Source: Dyadobacter koreensis (GTDB taxonomy: Bacteria > Bacteroidota > Bacteroidia > Cytophagales > Spirosomataceae). From it: DNA of 64,000 bases. Positions within the stretch are counted from its first letter, which is position 1, and each line of letters opens with the position of its first letter. Location of the stretch: assembly GCF_900108855.1 (NCBI RefSeq), contig NZ_FNXY01000012.1, forward strand, positions 1 to 64,000, given 5' to 3'. The position numbers were made by a program, and so were the translations under genes. Below the pieces are notes generated by a model. It was not told where the DNA came from. It was given only the letters and a program-made list of their open reading frames with translations, and did not search any database. Positions 1-8,202 of the stretch are shown here, piece by piece.

Positions 1-2
1 AT

Positions 3-251
3 ATCATGCTCTTTCCAGTAGAAAAAAGTCAGGCGGTCTCATTGTTTAACTTCATCAACCTGCTCTACGAGAAAACCTGTTTTATTATTACAACCAATAA
101 AATGGCAACGGAATGGGCCAAAATGCTGGATGACGAAGTGCTTGCAACGGCTTTACTGGACCGATTGCTTTACAGATGCGACGTGATCAGTATGAGTGGA
201 AAAAGTTACCGAATGAAAAACAGAAAGACTTTTTTTGAACCCCAAAATTAA
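3..251 (+). CDS. istB: IS21-family transposition helper ATPase IstB, C-terminal part
   Basis: This is the last 80 or so residues of an IstB-like AAA+ ATPase, the helper protein that works with the IstA transposase of IS21-family elements. The frame is open to the left edge, so the gene starts outside the window. The visible part has the family's C-terminal pattern: a Ser/Thr-rich beta strand (CFIITTNK), a WAKML stretch, then [13 protein letters not shown] and SGKSYRMK. The Walker motifs would lie upstream. Terminal repeats of the element follow directly downstream. The family call is from recognised pattern only, but it agrees with the repeats. Confidence 0.8.
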   Translation: MMLFPVEKSQAVSLFNFINLLYEKTCFIITTNKMATEWAKMLDDEVLATALLDRLLYRCDVISMSGKSYRMKNRKTFFEPQN

Positions 252-263
252 CCCATGTATATT

Positions 264-327
264 TGCCAAAGTGGTGCATTCCTGTTGCCAATTTTGGTGC
301 ACTCCTAATTTCCATTTTTGGTGCATT
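264..327. repeat. Multiple terminal repeats at the end of the IS21-like element
   Basis: Three spaced copies of a motif close to TGCCAANTTTGGTGCAYT lie at 264-280, 286-303 and 311-327. IS21-family ends typically carry several such internal repeats and finish in CA. By that rule the element would end near position 325, at GGTGCA, but the exact junction and the target duplication cannot be fixed from one end. The repeats start just after the istB stop codon, as expected for this family. Confidence 0.6.
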
Positions 328-328
328 G

Positions 329-2803
329 TTAGTTACCGCTTACAGTAATAAAGGCAGTGGTTAAATTTTCTTGTCTTTTACATGTAACAATTCCAATATT
401 GTCATTTAAAAAATGCTTCATTAAATCTCTTCTACCTCGGGTGATTAGGCTATCTTCGTAATATATAAACCTAGTATCTAATGGCCGGTAAGAAATGTTA
501 ACATAGTTAACATCATTTTTGGGAATCTTTTGAGCATCGGCTATTTGCCACTCGCTTGTTTCTTGTAATTTATACTTATTCTTTAATTCATTTCCAGTTA
601 AGTTATAAAAGTCATTAATCCGTTCTTTTAGTTTTTGGATATTCTCATCAATGACAAAAAAATCTCTATGCGAGGCAATTCCACCCGCTCCTTGTATAAA
701 TAGAATATCTAGTTTAAACCCGTTGTCGTAACCATCTTTTCCTGTGAAATCTTTATTAACTAAAAAAAAATGCGGCTCCTTTGGTAGTAAACTCTTCCAA
801 ACGACGCTTTTTATGGAGTGACTTTCTAAGAATTCATACTTGGCTTCCCTCTTTCCCTGCAAGTCATAATGATAAAGCTTCCCTAATTCGTTTTCTTGCT
901 TCTTACCCGTTTTTACAAAAAGATTAATCGAAACACCCTGCATGATGTCGAACACGTTTTGATCAGCGGATCCGTCTTGGGCGGTTTCCTTTTTCTTGCT
1001 GTTTCCGTGTAAATCCAAAATGTAAATAGAGTCGAAAGTTTCCAGCAGATTCTTGCGCATTTGGCGATGTATTATCCCATCCAAAAAGCTATTGTTGGAA
1101 ATATATGCCAAAACCCCGCTTCCATTTTTATCAATGAAATGTTGTCCAAAACGAATGAATTTGATGTAATCATCCGAAAGAGGCTGTATGTTTCGCTCGT
1201 TGAGATCCTTTTTATAGTCAGCGGTCAGTTTTTCAATCCAAGGGCTTTTGTTGTTACTGCTCACACTATACGGCGGATTCCCAATCACACACATGACAGG
1301 CGTGTCGCGTTTGATTCGGTTGGCTTCATTGGCTTCCGAGCTCAGCCAATTAGCAAATAGCGTTCCGGTATCGGGATGGTGTTCTTCCAGGCTATTGGTT
1401 AGGTATACTTTCAGGCGCTGGTCTTTGACTGGTTTGTAGCCTGTTTCGGTCAGCAGCAAGTCTAGTTTCAAATGCGCCATAGCGTAGGAAGCCATCAATA
1501 ACTCAAAGCCATTGAGCCTTGGCAGCAAGTGTGAGTCCACATACTTGCTCCATATACCTTGCTGTCCTTCAAATTTTTTATGGATGTGTTTCACCACTTC
1601 TGCCAAAAACGTTCCCGTTCCCGTTGCAGGGTCCAGTATTTGTACCCTGTGAATTTCCTCGTCCTTTTCTACCTCTTTGGTTTTAGAACGCATATCGGCA
1701 GTGGCTTTCACCTGATATTTCACCTTCACAGTCGTTTTGCTGGTGTCGGCAAGCCCGGCAGGTAAGCCAAACTCCGTTTTGAGGATATCGTCCACAGCCC
1801 GCACAATAAAATTTACCACAGGAGCGGGCGTATACCACACACCCCTCGCCTTGCGCAATGTGGGATCATATTCACTCAAAAATGTTTCGTAAAAATGGAT
1901 AATTGGGTCTTCCATTTTAGTTGCCTTTCCGTAATTTTTAAGAAGCTTATGTACATCACAGGCCAAAAATATTTCCACAAGGCTGTCCACAATCCACTTA
2001 ATACGGTCGTCGATATCGGGTCCGGCAATATAACCAAACAATTTTCGCAGAAACGGGTTCGATTTCGGGATCAGCTCCGCCGCTTCCTGCCTGCTGAAAG
2101 TCGGTAGCGTAGGGTCATGCAAACGAGCGGCAAACATGCCGTAGGCAATGGTTTGGGCATATACATCAGCAAAACCCTTGGGCGTAATATCATGGATGAG
2201 CACATCTTTGAAGGCCGTCATCTGGTCTTTCAGCGTACTGTCTTCCTGGTTGGTTTCGTCGCTGTTCAGCGCTTTTTCAATGATTACGGATAGCAACCGC
2301 GCTTTGCCCGCCATCATTTCGGCAAGCTGTCTGGAGCTTTTAATCGTTTGCCCCACATGGATACAAAAGTCTTTGATCAGATTTTCGAAAGTCGAAAAGT
2401 TTTCTGTTAAAGGTCTTATTCCGGTATCAGTAATTTCCCCAATGGCTATTTTGGTTATAAACTGGCCCTCGTGATACAAATGAAAATCCAGGTAATCAGT
2501 AAAGATCAAATTGTTGAGTGACGCCTTATACCGGTCGAATTGTTCTTTGTTTCCCGTTTTTTTTACACCATAAAGATCACTATCACCAATGTCTTTTGCT
2601 TCAATAAAGCCAACAGGAATATCATTTTTTGTTATAATGTAATCAGGAGCTCCACAAGCTTGTCTTTTGGGTTCATTTGTTGCCTGTATAGCAGGAACTA
2701 AACTTTCTAGTAATTGAGTAAGCTCCCCTCTAAAAGTATGCTCTGTTGAGTTTCCGCGTTTAAAACGGGAGTTTATTATTGAAACGTATTCAGCAACTTT
2801 CAT
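329..2803 (-). CDS. Type IIG restriction-modification enzyme, C-terminally truncated by an IS end
   Basis: This is a single-chain restriction endonuclease and N6-adenine methyltransferase. Near the N-terminus a PD-(D/E)xK nuclease pattern is visible (Asp54, then Glu68-Ala-Lys70 in GFIEAKD). The methyltransferase has motif I DPATGTGTF at about residue 390 and motif IV NPPYS at about residue 510. No helicase lies between the two domains, which argues for type IIG rather than type ISP. The 824-residue product stops inside the region where family members, usually about 1050 residues, continue into the target-recognition domain. Its stop codon lies within a few bases of the IS21-like terminal repeats. 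Loss of the recognition domain by insertion is inferred, so both activities may be dead. Confidence 0.8.
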   Translation of the reverse strand: MKVAEYVSIINSRFKRGNSTEHTFRGELTQLLESLVPAIQATNEPKRQACGAPDYIITKNDIPVGFIEAKDIGDSDLYGVKKTGNKEQFDRYKASLNNLIFTDYLDFHLYHEGQFITKIAIGEITDTGIRPLTENFSTFENLIKDFCIHVGQTIKSSRQLAEMMAGKARLLSVIIEKALNSDETNQEDSTLKDQMTAFKDVLIHDITPKGFADVYAQTIAYGMFAARLHDPTLPTFSRQEAAELIPKSNPFLRKLFGYIAGPDIDDRIKWIVDSLVEIFLACDVHKLLKNYGKATKMEDPIIHFYETFLSEYDPTLRKARGVWYTPAPVVNFIVRAVDDILKTEFGLPAGLADTSKTTVKVKYQVKATADMRSKTKEVEKDEEIHRVQILDPATGTGTFLAEVVKHIHKKFEGQQGIWSKYVDSHLLPRLNGFELLMASYAMAHLKLDLLLTETGYKPVKDQRLKVYLTNSLEEHHPDTGTLFANWLSSEANEANRIKRDTPVMCVIGNPPYSVSSNNKSPWIEKLTADYKKDLNERNIQPLSDDYIKFIRFGQHFIDKNGSGVLAYISNNSFLDGIIHRQMRKNLLETFDSIYILDLHGNSKKKETAQDGSADQNVFDIMQGVSINLFVKTGKKQENELGKLYHYDLQGKREAKYEFLESHSIKSVVWKSLLPKEPHFFLVNKDFTGKDGYDNGFKLDILFIQGAGGIASHRDFFVIDENIQKLKERINDFYNLTGNELKNKYKLQETSEWQIADAQKIPKNDVNYVNISYRPLDTRFIYYEDSLITRGRRDLMKHFLNDNIGIVTCKRQENLTTAFITVSGN

Positions 2804-2853
2804 TATACGTGAATTAGGATTTTAGGTTAGAGAAGCCACCAAATGTCTGACAA

Positions 2854-3612
2854 TCATAAAAGAGGCTGATTAAGCCTTTTGTTAGCCCATTGGGTTAGGA
2901 AGGAGTACGCTACCTTTTGTAACGTATCAAGTTTGTTTATTAAATCTTCAACATGTTGAATTTCAACAGGTATAAGTGCATGTGCTATGTTAGTTCTAAT
3001 ATCATTATTTAGGTTAATCCAACGATCATCTCCATTCACGAAATTCCAGTTGTTATTATCACCCCAAAGTAATGTAAAGCAACTCCATATTTGATTTATG
3101 ATGCCTGCACGTGTTCTATCATCAGGTGTATGATACTTTCCCGCAACAATGCTAATGGAGTTCCAAAAAGCAAGAAATCTATCAAATGGATCCTCTGTAT
3201 AAAGCCCTTTCCTATACCAATTCAGGCCCTTAAAAAATGTGGTTTCGTGTAGATTCAGCGTTTGGGGAAGCAAGAATGAACATCTAAACTCATCTTCATC
3301 AATGATAGCTCTAACAGCATTATTTTCTTCTGCAAGCCTTAAATCAATATTAGAAACAACAAGAGCAGTGTTAGTTTTTAAAGCTAAAACATCCAACATC
3401 TTTCCTACGAAAAGTAATGCCACTTTATAAGCTCTTTCCTGATCTGCGGTATTTACTGTTGAAGATATTTTGACCCCTTTAGCGTGTTGAATTATTTTAA
3501 TATCACTTTGAAATACACTTCCGAAATCCAGTTCCTTTTGAAAATTAAAGGAAATTGGCCGTTGGATTGCTATCTGACCAAATATAGACAGCTCAACTCT
3601 AAATATTCTCAT
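2854..3612 (-). CDS. HEPN-like hypothetical protein (MauJ-like family)
   Basis: A 252-residue soluble protein with no signal peptide or membrane segment. The C-terminal third has an RxxxxH motif (RTNIAH, about residue 205) after a Trp-rich helix. This is the RX4-6H signature of HEPN domains, many of which are RNases in toxin-antitoxin or abortive-infection systems. The middle (FWNSISIVAGKY) resembles proteins annotated as MauJ-like, which occur widely outside methylamine operons. It lies about 50 bp downstream of the restriction gene start, between it and the FRG gene, in a run of minus-strand defence-type genes. The HEPN call rests on one motif, so a role in RNA cleavage is only a hypothesis. 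Confidence 0.45.
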   Translation of the reverse strand: MRIFRVELSIFGQIAIQRPISFNFQKELDFGSVFQSDIKIIQHAKGVKISSTVNTADQERAYKVALLFVGKMLDVLALKTNTALVVSNIDLRLAEENNAVRAIIDEDEFRCSFLLPQTLNLHETTFFKGLNWYRKGLYTEDPFDRFLAFWNSISIVAGKYHTPDDRTRAGIINQIWSCFTLLWGDNNNWNFVNGDDRWINLNNDIRTNIAHALIPVEIQHVEDLINKLDTLQKVAYSFLTQWANKRLNQPLL

Positions 3613-3689
3613 TTATTAAAAGAGGGAAAGTAGAATGGATAATCAAGCATAAAGGACTTTTCTTCTGCACCTTACTGGTTTTTTGCAAG

Positions 3690-4508
3690 TTAATCTATAT
3701 GAAATCCTTTGTAAGGTTCCATTGTTATGGGATCATAAGCCCAATGAGTTTCAAGTTCATATGTCAAAGACTTTGCGAGCCCATCCAACCCTGGAAATAA
3801 CGTTGCGTTTGTAATATTCATTTTATACAATTCCGACATAGCATGCTTTCTCAACTCTTCTGTAATTAGAGTTATTTTCACAATAGATTCCTCATCGACC
3901 AATTCGTTGACCGGCTGGTCCAAGCGTCCTGGAATAACAAAAGTTCCTGATTGAGCAATTAATCTTTGATTCATGTTATCTGGTTCACCTATAAAAACGA
4001 AACTATTTTCATTAGTTAAAAAGTACTTTTCATAACTACCTTTTACCCAGGGTCCAATTTCATCTGGTAATACCGTTTGGCTTGCTCGAATTGTTCTACT
4101 TCCTCTAACTGAAAGGCCCGGTGGGTATACAGCCCAAATAGCACAATTTTTTTGTGCCATTTCTAAAGCAAAAAAACAAGCTACATAAGGTGACCATGTA
4201 AAATCTAACAATCTTGTTGGAGCTCCATGGTGCTGCATTATAGCTAGCCACTCGAAGGAATCCTCAGGATCTGGCAGTTTAGATAAAAAAATATGAGATT
4301 TCCGTTTAAAAATCCTCAGTAATCGCGCCTCTTGTTTCGACCAAGCGTCTCGATGTACATGAAAATCAGTCAAATATCTACTCAGAGTGCTTTTTATCGG
4401 CCAACTTGCGTCTGCTTGGCCCCTGAAAGCCCAACTCCGAAATCTCACATCAGTTACGGTTTCTGTGAATTGAGCCCAGGTTCTAATCTCTATTTGATTT
4501 TTTATCAT
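3690..4508 (-). CDS. FRG-domain protein
   Basis: This 272-residue protein carries an FRG domain, named after its conserved Phe-Arg-Gly. The motif WAFRGQADASWPI is at about residues 26-38, and the second hallmark, MQHHGAPTRLLDFTWSP, lies near residues 90-107. FRG proteins are frequent in prophages and defence islands, and their biochemical role is not settled. No membrane segment or signal peptide is visible. The gene is 77 bp upstream of the HEPN-like gene on the same strand and could be co-transcribed with it. It diverges from the DUF4917 gene across a 408-bp spacer. The family call is firm; a defence role is inferred from neighbours. Confidence 0.8.
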   Translation of the reverse strand: MIKNQIEIRTWAQFTETVTDVRFRSWAFRGQADASWPIKSTLSRYLTDFHVHRDAWSKQEARLLRIFKRKSHIFLSKLPDPEDSFEWLAIMQHHGAPTRLLDFTWSPYVACFFALEMAQKNCAIWAVYPPGLSVRGSRTIRASQTVLPDEIGPWVKGSYEKYFLTNENSFVFIGEPDNMNQRLIAQSGTFVIPGRLDQPVNELVDEESIVKITLITEELRKHAMSELYKMNITNATLFPGLDGLAKSLTYELETHWAYDPITMEPYKGFHID

Positions 4509-4916
4509 AAATACCTACGGTGGAATTAAGTTTTAGCGTAACACCTTAAAGTTAAGTTTTTCTCATGAGCAACACTCTCATTATAAGAACAACTCTTTCA
4601 AAAGTGATAATCTGTGTTCAGGAAAAAAAATTCATATACTCGGATTTTATAAGAAAAGAGAGATACTGTTTTGATAATCTAAGATTCAAAATCCGGTTTG
4701 ATTTCTACTTCACCTTCGCTCAAACCTATGTTTACAGAAATAAGTCATTAGCCGACTATCTAAAGTATTGACAATTACCCAAAGCTTTCAAGACCTTTTA
4801 ACATTAAATTCACTAACTTTTTGGACTTTAATTTCAAATTGTAATATCACCAATCTTACACCGAGGTATTTCATTTTCATTCTCGAAATTTTCACCCGTC
4901 TCTAACAGAATAATTT
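4509..4916. other. AT-rich divergent intergenic region
   Basis: This 408-bp spacer separates the divergent FRG and DUF4917 genes and must hold both promoters. It is strongly AT-rich. No convincing TTTG/TAnnTTTG promoter pair, RNA gene or repeat stands out, and the one short open frame inside it (4565-4771) has no recognisable protein character. Confidence 0.5.
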
Positions 4917-5954
4917 ATGGAATTAATGTCATTCGATGATTGCCTAGCGCTAGCAAAAGGAAAGAAACATCTATTACTAGGAAATGGGTTTTCAATTTCT
5001 TGCCGTCCTTCAATATTTACCTACGGAAATTTATTTACCCAAGCACAGCCTAAATTCAATACACAATTAAACGATGCTTTTAAAGTAATTGACACCAAAG
5101 ATTTTGAGGTTGTCATGAAGTCTTTAAAAAATGCATCACTGTTAAGTGAAATTTATGACAAAGGGAATTCGTACAAAAATAAAATGACTGAAGATTCATT
5201 GCGACTCAAAAGTATATTGGTAAGTACTATTGCTTCATCCCATCCAACTCAACCTAATGATATCACTGAGATAGAATTCATAACCTGCCGAAAATTCCTT
5301 TCTAATTTTGATAACAAGTATACCTTGAACTACGATCTGTTATTGTATTGGACATTGATGCATGAAGAACCATTCAGCAGTTTAAAAATTAAACATGACG
5401 ATGGATTTAGAACACCAAGTGATGGAAAAACTGACTACGTTACATGGGAGATAAATAATACAAATCAGCAGACGGTATTTTATTTACACGGAGCTTTGCA
5501 TTTATTTGACGCAGGAGAAGAACTTCAAAAATTTACATGGGTTAATACAGGAGTAAAGTTGACAGAACAAATCACAGCAGCGTTAGATAAAGACTTTTAT
5601 CCTTTATTCGTGTCAGAAGGATCCTCAAGCGAAAAACGTGAAAAAATTAGCCATAGTGGCTATTTGTCCAGAGGGATTAGAAGCTTTGCCAATATTGGAG
5701 GTAGTTTATTTATTTATGGCCACTCTTTAGCTGACAACGATGACCATATAACCAATCTAATTCCCGAATCAAAAATTGAAAGCATCTTCGTAAGTATTTA
5801 TGGTGACACGACAAGCCAGGCCAATAGGAATATAATTCTAAAAGCCGGAAAATTAATTGAAGACAGAAAGGCTATTAACAGTAAGAAGTCCAAAGGAGCA
5901 GCCCTCCTTTCTGTTTATTTTTATGATGCTGCAAGTACTTCAATTTGGAAATAG
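4917..5954 (+). CDS. DUF4917 protein with SIR2-like NAD-binding motifs
   Basis: A 345-residue protein of the DUF4917 family. Four stretches match the layout of SIR2-like domains. They are a Gly-rich Rossmann motif LLLGNGFSISC (residues 19-29), TLNYDLLLYW at about residue 135 (compare the TNYD segment of SIR2 enzymes), YLHGALH at about residue 188 holding a candidate catalytic His, and IYGHSLADNDDHI near residue 266. SIR2-like proteins in phage defence (ThsA, Dsr-type) degrade NAD. The assignment to DUF4917 is recognition of the family pattern, and the NADase idea is inferred. The gene stands alone on the plus strand, divergent from FRG, and is AT-rich like other island genes. Confidence 0.65.
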   Translation: MELMSFDDCLALAKGKKHLLLGNGFSISCRPSIFTYGNLFTQAQPKFNTQLNDAFKVIDTKDFEVVMKSLKNASLLSEIYDKGNSYKNKMTEDSLRLKSILVSTIASSHPTQPNDITEIEFITCRKFLSNFDNKYTLNYDLLLYWTLMHEEPFSSLKIKHDDGFRTPSDGKTDYVTWEINNTNQQTVFYLHGALHLFDAGEELQKFTWVNTGVKLTEQITAALDKDFYPLFVSEGSSSEKREKISHSGYLSRGIRSFANIGGSLFIYGHSLADNDDHITNLIPESKIESIFVSIYGDTTSQANRNIILKAGKLIEDRKAINSKKSKGAALLSVYFYDAASTSIWK

Positions 5955-6083
5955 AGAAGTTAATTAGCCTTTGATGAAAAAATTTATTAATTCCAACTTT
6001 AACTAGACGTTATGGATGAGTTAACGATCTGGTTCTAAGGTAAATCACCCATCTCAAAATCATGATTGAATAACACTTAAACT

Positions 6084-6217
6084 ATTCCTTGGTCTGTGTC
6101 TTCACAGACATGTTCGATCTGTGCTTGAAATAAAGATAAGATCCCCAAATGATACTTCCCTACCTATTCCTTGTCTGTGTCCTAACAGACCCATTCAATC
6201 TATGCCTTAAACAAAGA
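6084..6217. repeat. Two copies of a 52-53 bp hairpin-containing repeat
   Basis: Copies at 6084-6136 and about 6166-6217 share ATTCCTT, a hairpin, then GATCTGTGCTTGAAATAAAGA or a close variant. The first hairpin is perfect (GTCTGTG at 6092-6098, CACAGAC at 6103-6109, 4-base loop). The second keeps 6 bp (6173-6178 with 6185-6190) around a changed loop. The copies are offset by about 82 bp, downstream of the DUF4917 gene. Their function is unknown; RNA structures, protein binding sites or mobile-element remnants are all possible. Confidence 0.6.
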
Positions 6218-6321
6218 AAAAAACACCTAAATAGCACTACCCCAACAAACCAAATTTCAACTCAAAATACCATTTACCCAAAAGACCAAAAAAACGCCCC
6301 AAAAATTGAGGCGGCTTAAAC

Positions 6322-6337
6322 TGACCACGACGGCAAT
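6322..6337. other. Candidate degenerate attachment site resembling the tRNA-Arg 3' end
   Basis: This 16-bp stretch (TGACCACGACGGCAAT) matches the end of tRNA-Arg at 15357-15372 (TGACCGCGACGGGAAT) at 14 of 16 positions in the same orientation. Integrases that target tRNA genes leave a copy of the tRNA 3' end at the far side of the element. If real, it would bound a roughly 9-kb element from 6.3 to 15.4 kb. The match is short and imperfect, and chance cannot be excluded. Confidence 0.25.
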
Positions 6338-6393
6338 ATATAACTATTTGATTATCCGATAAATAATATTGTTTATAACAAAATGGTAGCAAA

Positions 6394-7404
6394 TTGGTAT
6401 CAAAAAATTTAACTTGGGTAATCAGCAGAACTCCCAAACAAATGGCATCAAAAATTCAACATCTCACAACCGCTTTACAGAACACACGATTATTACACGA
6501 TCCTGAGCAAACCGTAGAGACTTTACTTCAGGAGATCCTGAACATAATAGGCAAAAAAATGGTCATGGGCGTCTATGGACTTCATCCAGGGGACGAGGCC
6601 AAGAACATTCCATTTTTTGAAATATTAAGAATAAGGCCAAATACGTCGGTATCGGAGGTGTTTTCGATGAGAAAAGAGGTTTCCTACAAGCCTCAATGCT
6701 ACAACACCACCTATCAACGTGCAAGCACACCGAAACAGACTATGTTTTACGGAGCTATAATGGATGATAGGGGCTCAGATATTCCAGCAAGATTAACTCC
6801 CACTTTGGAAGGTGTCCCCTGGTTAAGGGACAAAACGTCACGGGGGATGCAGAAAGTAACATATAGTCGTTGGGTTGTTAAAAATGATTTGAATCTGATA
6901 CCCGTAATTTTCAAGCCAGAATATGCTGGTAATGCGCACGTCAGTAAGTACTTAACGCAAGCTATCAAGAGTATTTATGATAATAATCCAGAATTTGCTG
7001 AAGACATTTTGGAGTTCCATCACTTTATTGCATCTGAATTTTCGATACCTCATACTGATTCAGACAATCACAACTATCTGGTCACATCAATATTCACACA
7101 AATGTTAATTGAAAAGGGCAAAGGTCAGTATGACGGTATAATATACCCTAGTTGTCGTGTCGATGGAGAGGCAACTAACATTGCAATACTTCCCGATGCT
7201 TCCGAAAGGTTGGACTTATTGGTGGTTGGTGAATGTATGATCTACAAAAATGGCCCCCAATGTATTATCAAAAATCTAACAATATCAGATTCTGACGGCA
7301 AAACTCCGTTGGAAAATTTTGCACTTAAAAAAATGGAAGATGAGCTTGATGAACAGCAAATTTTTCATGACCTGGGCGTTGATCATTTAGATTATAGAGC
7401 TTAA
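6394..7404 (+). CDS. RES-domain-like protein
   Basis: A protein of up to 336 residues that I can place only tentatively. Two stretches recall the RES fold, the ADP-ribosyltransferase-like family whose known toxins break down NAD: YQRASTPKQTMFYGAI around residue 108 and YDGIIYPSCR followed by NIAILP around residues 249-268. Start choice is uncertain. An ATG at 6442 (MASKIQHL) would give 320 residues and removes a poorly protein-like lead. The gene is followed after 26 bp by a small membrane-protein gene, so the two probably form a unit. No antitoxin-like gene is visible beside it. Confidence 0.45.
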   Translation: MVSKNLTWVISRTPKQMASKIQHLTTALQNTRLLHDPEQTVETLLQEILNIIGKKMVMGVYGLHPGDEAKNIPFFEILRIRPNTSVSEVFSMRKEVSYKPQCYNTTYQRASTPKQTMFYGAIMDDRGSDIPARLTPTLEGVPWLRDKTSRGMQKVTYSRWVVKNDLNLIPVIFKPEYAGNAHVSKYLTQAIKSIYDNNPEFAEDILEFHHFIASEFSIPHTDSDNHNYLVTSIFTQMLIEKGKGQYDGIIYPSCRVDGEATNIAILPDASERLDLLVVGECMIYKNGPQCIIKNLTISDSDGKTPLENFALKKMEDELDEQQIFHDLGVDHLDYRA

Positions 7405-7430
7405 TAGAACTTAACACTGATATATTAACG

Positions 7431-7865
7431 ATGTCGAAGCCTTTCTTTTCGCAAAAAGTTCTAAACATTGCCGCTATCCTTGTTTTCCCTGCTTCCTTAA
7501 TCGGGAGTTACCTCAAAGCATATTATAATAATAATATTCTGTATTCACTATCAATCTGTTTTGGAATATTTTGGTCTGCTGTAATTCTATATTGGTTAAA
7601 AAAGAGTGAACAATTTTGGTATGGGATACTTGAAGTTTTAATTGGATCAATAACTTTAATTTATTCAGTGTATCTGTACTCACTAAAACACGATTGGGAT
7701 GAAACGACGCTGGACGAATCCTTAAAAAGAGCTGCCCTCATATATTTGATGGTGAGGGGATTAGGCAATATTGACGAAGGTGTTAAAAAAGAATTTTGGC
7801 TCCAGATATGGATTAAGCCCTATTGGCAAAAGATAAAGCGTTTTTTGTTTGATGAAAGACTTTAA
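7431..7865 (+). CDS. Small membrane protein of unknown function
   Basis: A 144-residue protein with three predicted membrane helices in the first 90 residues (about 11-30, 37-55 and 62-84), then a charged, Lys- and Trp-rich cytosolic tail. I do not recognise a family. It starts 26 bp after the RES-like gene on the same strand and ends at a strong terminator, so the two genes look like one transcript. An enzyme-plus-membrane-protein pair in a defence-rich island would fit an effector arrangement, but nothing in the sequence itself shows that. Confidence 0.6.
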   Translation: MSKPFFSQKVLNIAAILVFPASLIGSYLKAYYNNNILYSLSICFGIFWSAVILYWLKKSEQFWYGILEVLIGSITLIYSVYLYSLKHDWDETTLDESLKRAALIYLMVRGLGNIDEGVKKEFWLQIWIKPYWQKIKRFLFDERL

Positions 7866-7899
7866 AATGAAAGCACTAGCTTATGCCAGTGCTTTCATT
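7866..7899. terminator. Bidirectional terminator-like hairpin after the RES-like pair
   Basis: A 12-bp perfect stem (7866-7877 with 7888-7899) with a 10-base loop begins right after the stop codon at 7865. A/T-rich flanks let it serve transcripts from either side; the opposing minus-strand unit ends at 7996. Confidence 0.65.
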
Positions 7900-7995
7900 A
7901 CAATTGAACTATTCCAAACGAACCGCTCGAATAAGCGATACCATGCCAGCTAAGCCGCTCTTATCATCCGTATAAATGCTCCCATCAAAACAACA

Positions 7996-8202
7996 TCATT
8001 GGCAAACATTTTTTCGCTTCTTCCTTGCCTTTGGAGATTGCAAATTGACGTTATTTAAATATTCATTACATAGCTTTATCTTCGGATGCTCTTCAAAATC
8101 TTCATGATCCAACATTTGAAGGATTGCATTTTTAGTCCAATTTGCTTGAACGTCCAGTACTTTAACAAACGACGTTGAAATTTTATTTGTTTTAATTTCC
8201 AT
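7996..8202 (-). CDS. Small ORF translationally coupled to the ATP-grasp gene
   Basis: A 68-residue basic peptide ending in a Lys/Arg-rich tail and Cys-Gln. It has no signal peptide or membrane helix and I do not recognise it. Its ATG overlaps the stop codon of the upstream ATP-grasp gene as TAATG, a common coupling arrangement in Bacteroidota, which is the main support that it is real. A substrate or accessory role for the ATP-grasp enzyme is conceivable. It lacks the acidic and Thr-rich core repeats of known graspetide precursors. Confidence 0.5.
   Translation of the reverse strand: MEIKTNKISTSFVKVLDVQANWTKNAILQMLDHEDFEEHPKIKLCNEYLNNVNLQSPKARKKRKNVCQ

Noticed and set aside
4565-4771. Possible 68-residue gene between FRG and DUF4917
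   Set aside because: Low-complexity AT-driven composition, no family pattern, no partner; it lies in a divergent promoter region.
7996-8202. Small ORF as a graspetide precursor
   Set aside because: It lacks acidic/Thr core repeats and a leader motif, and it lies downstream of the ligase; kept only as a coupled unknown.
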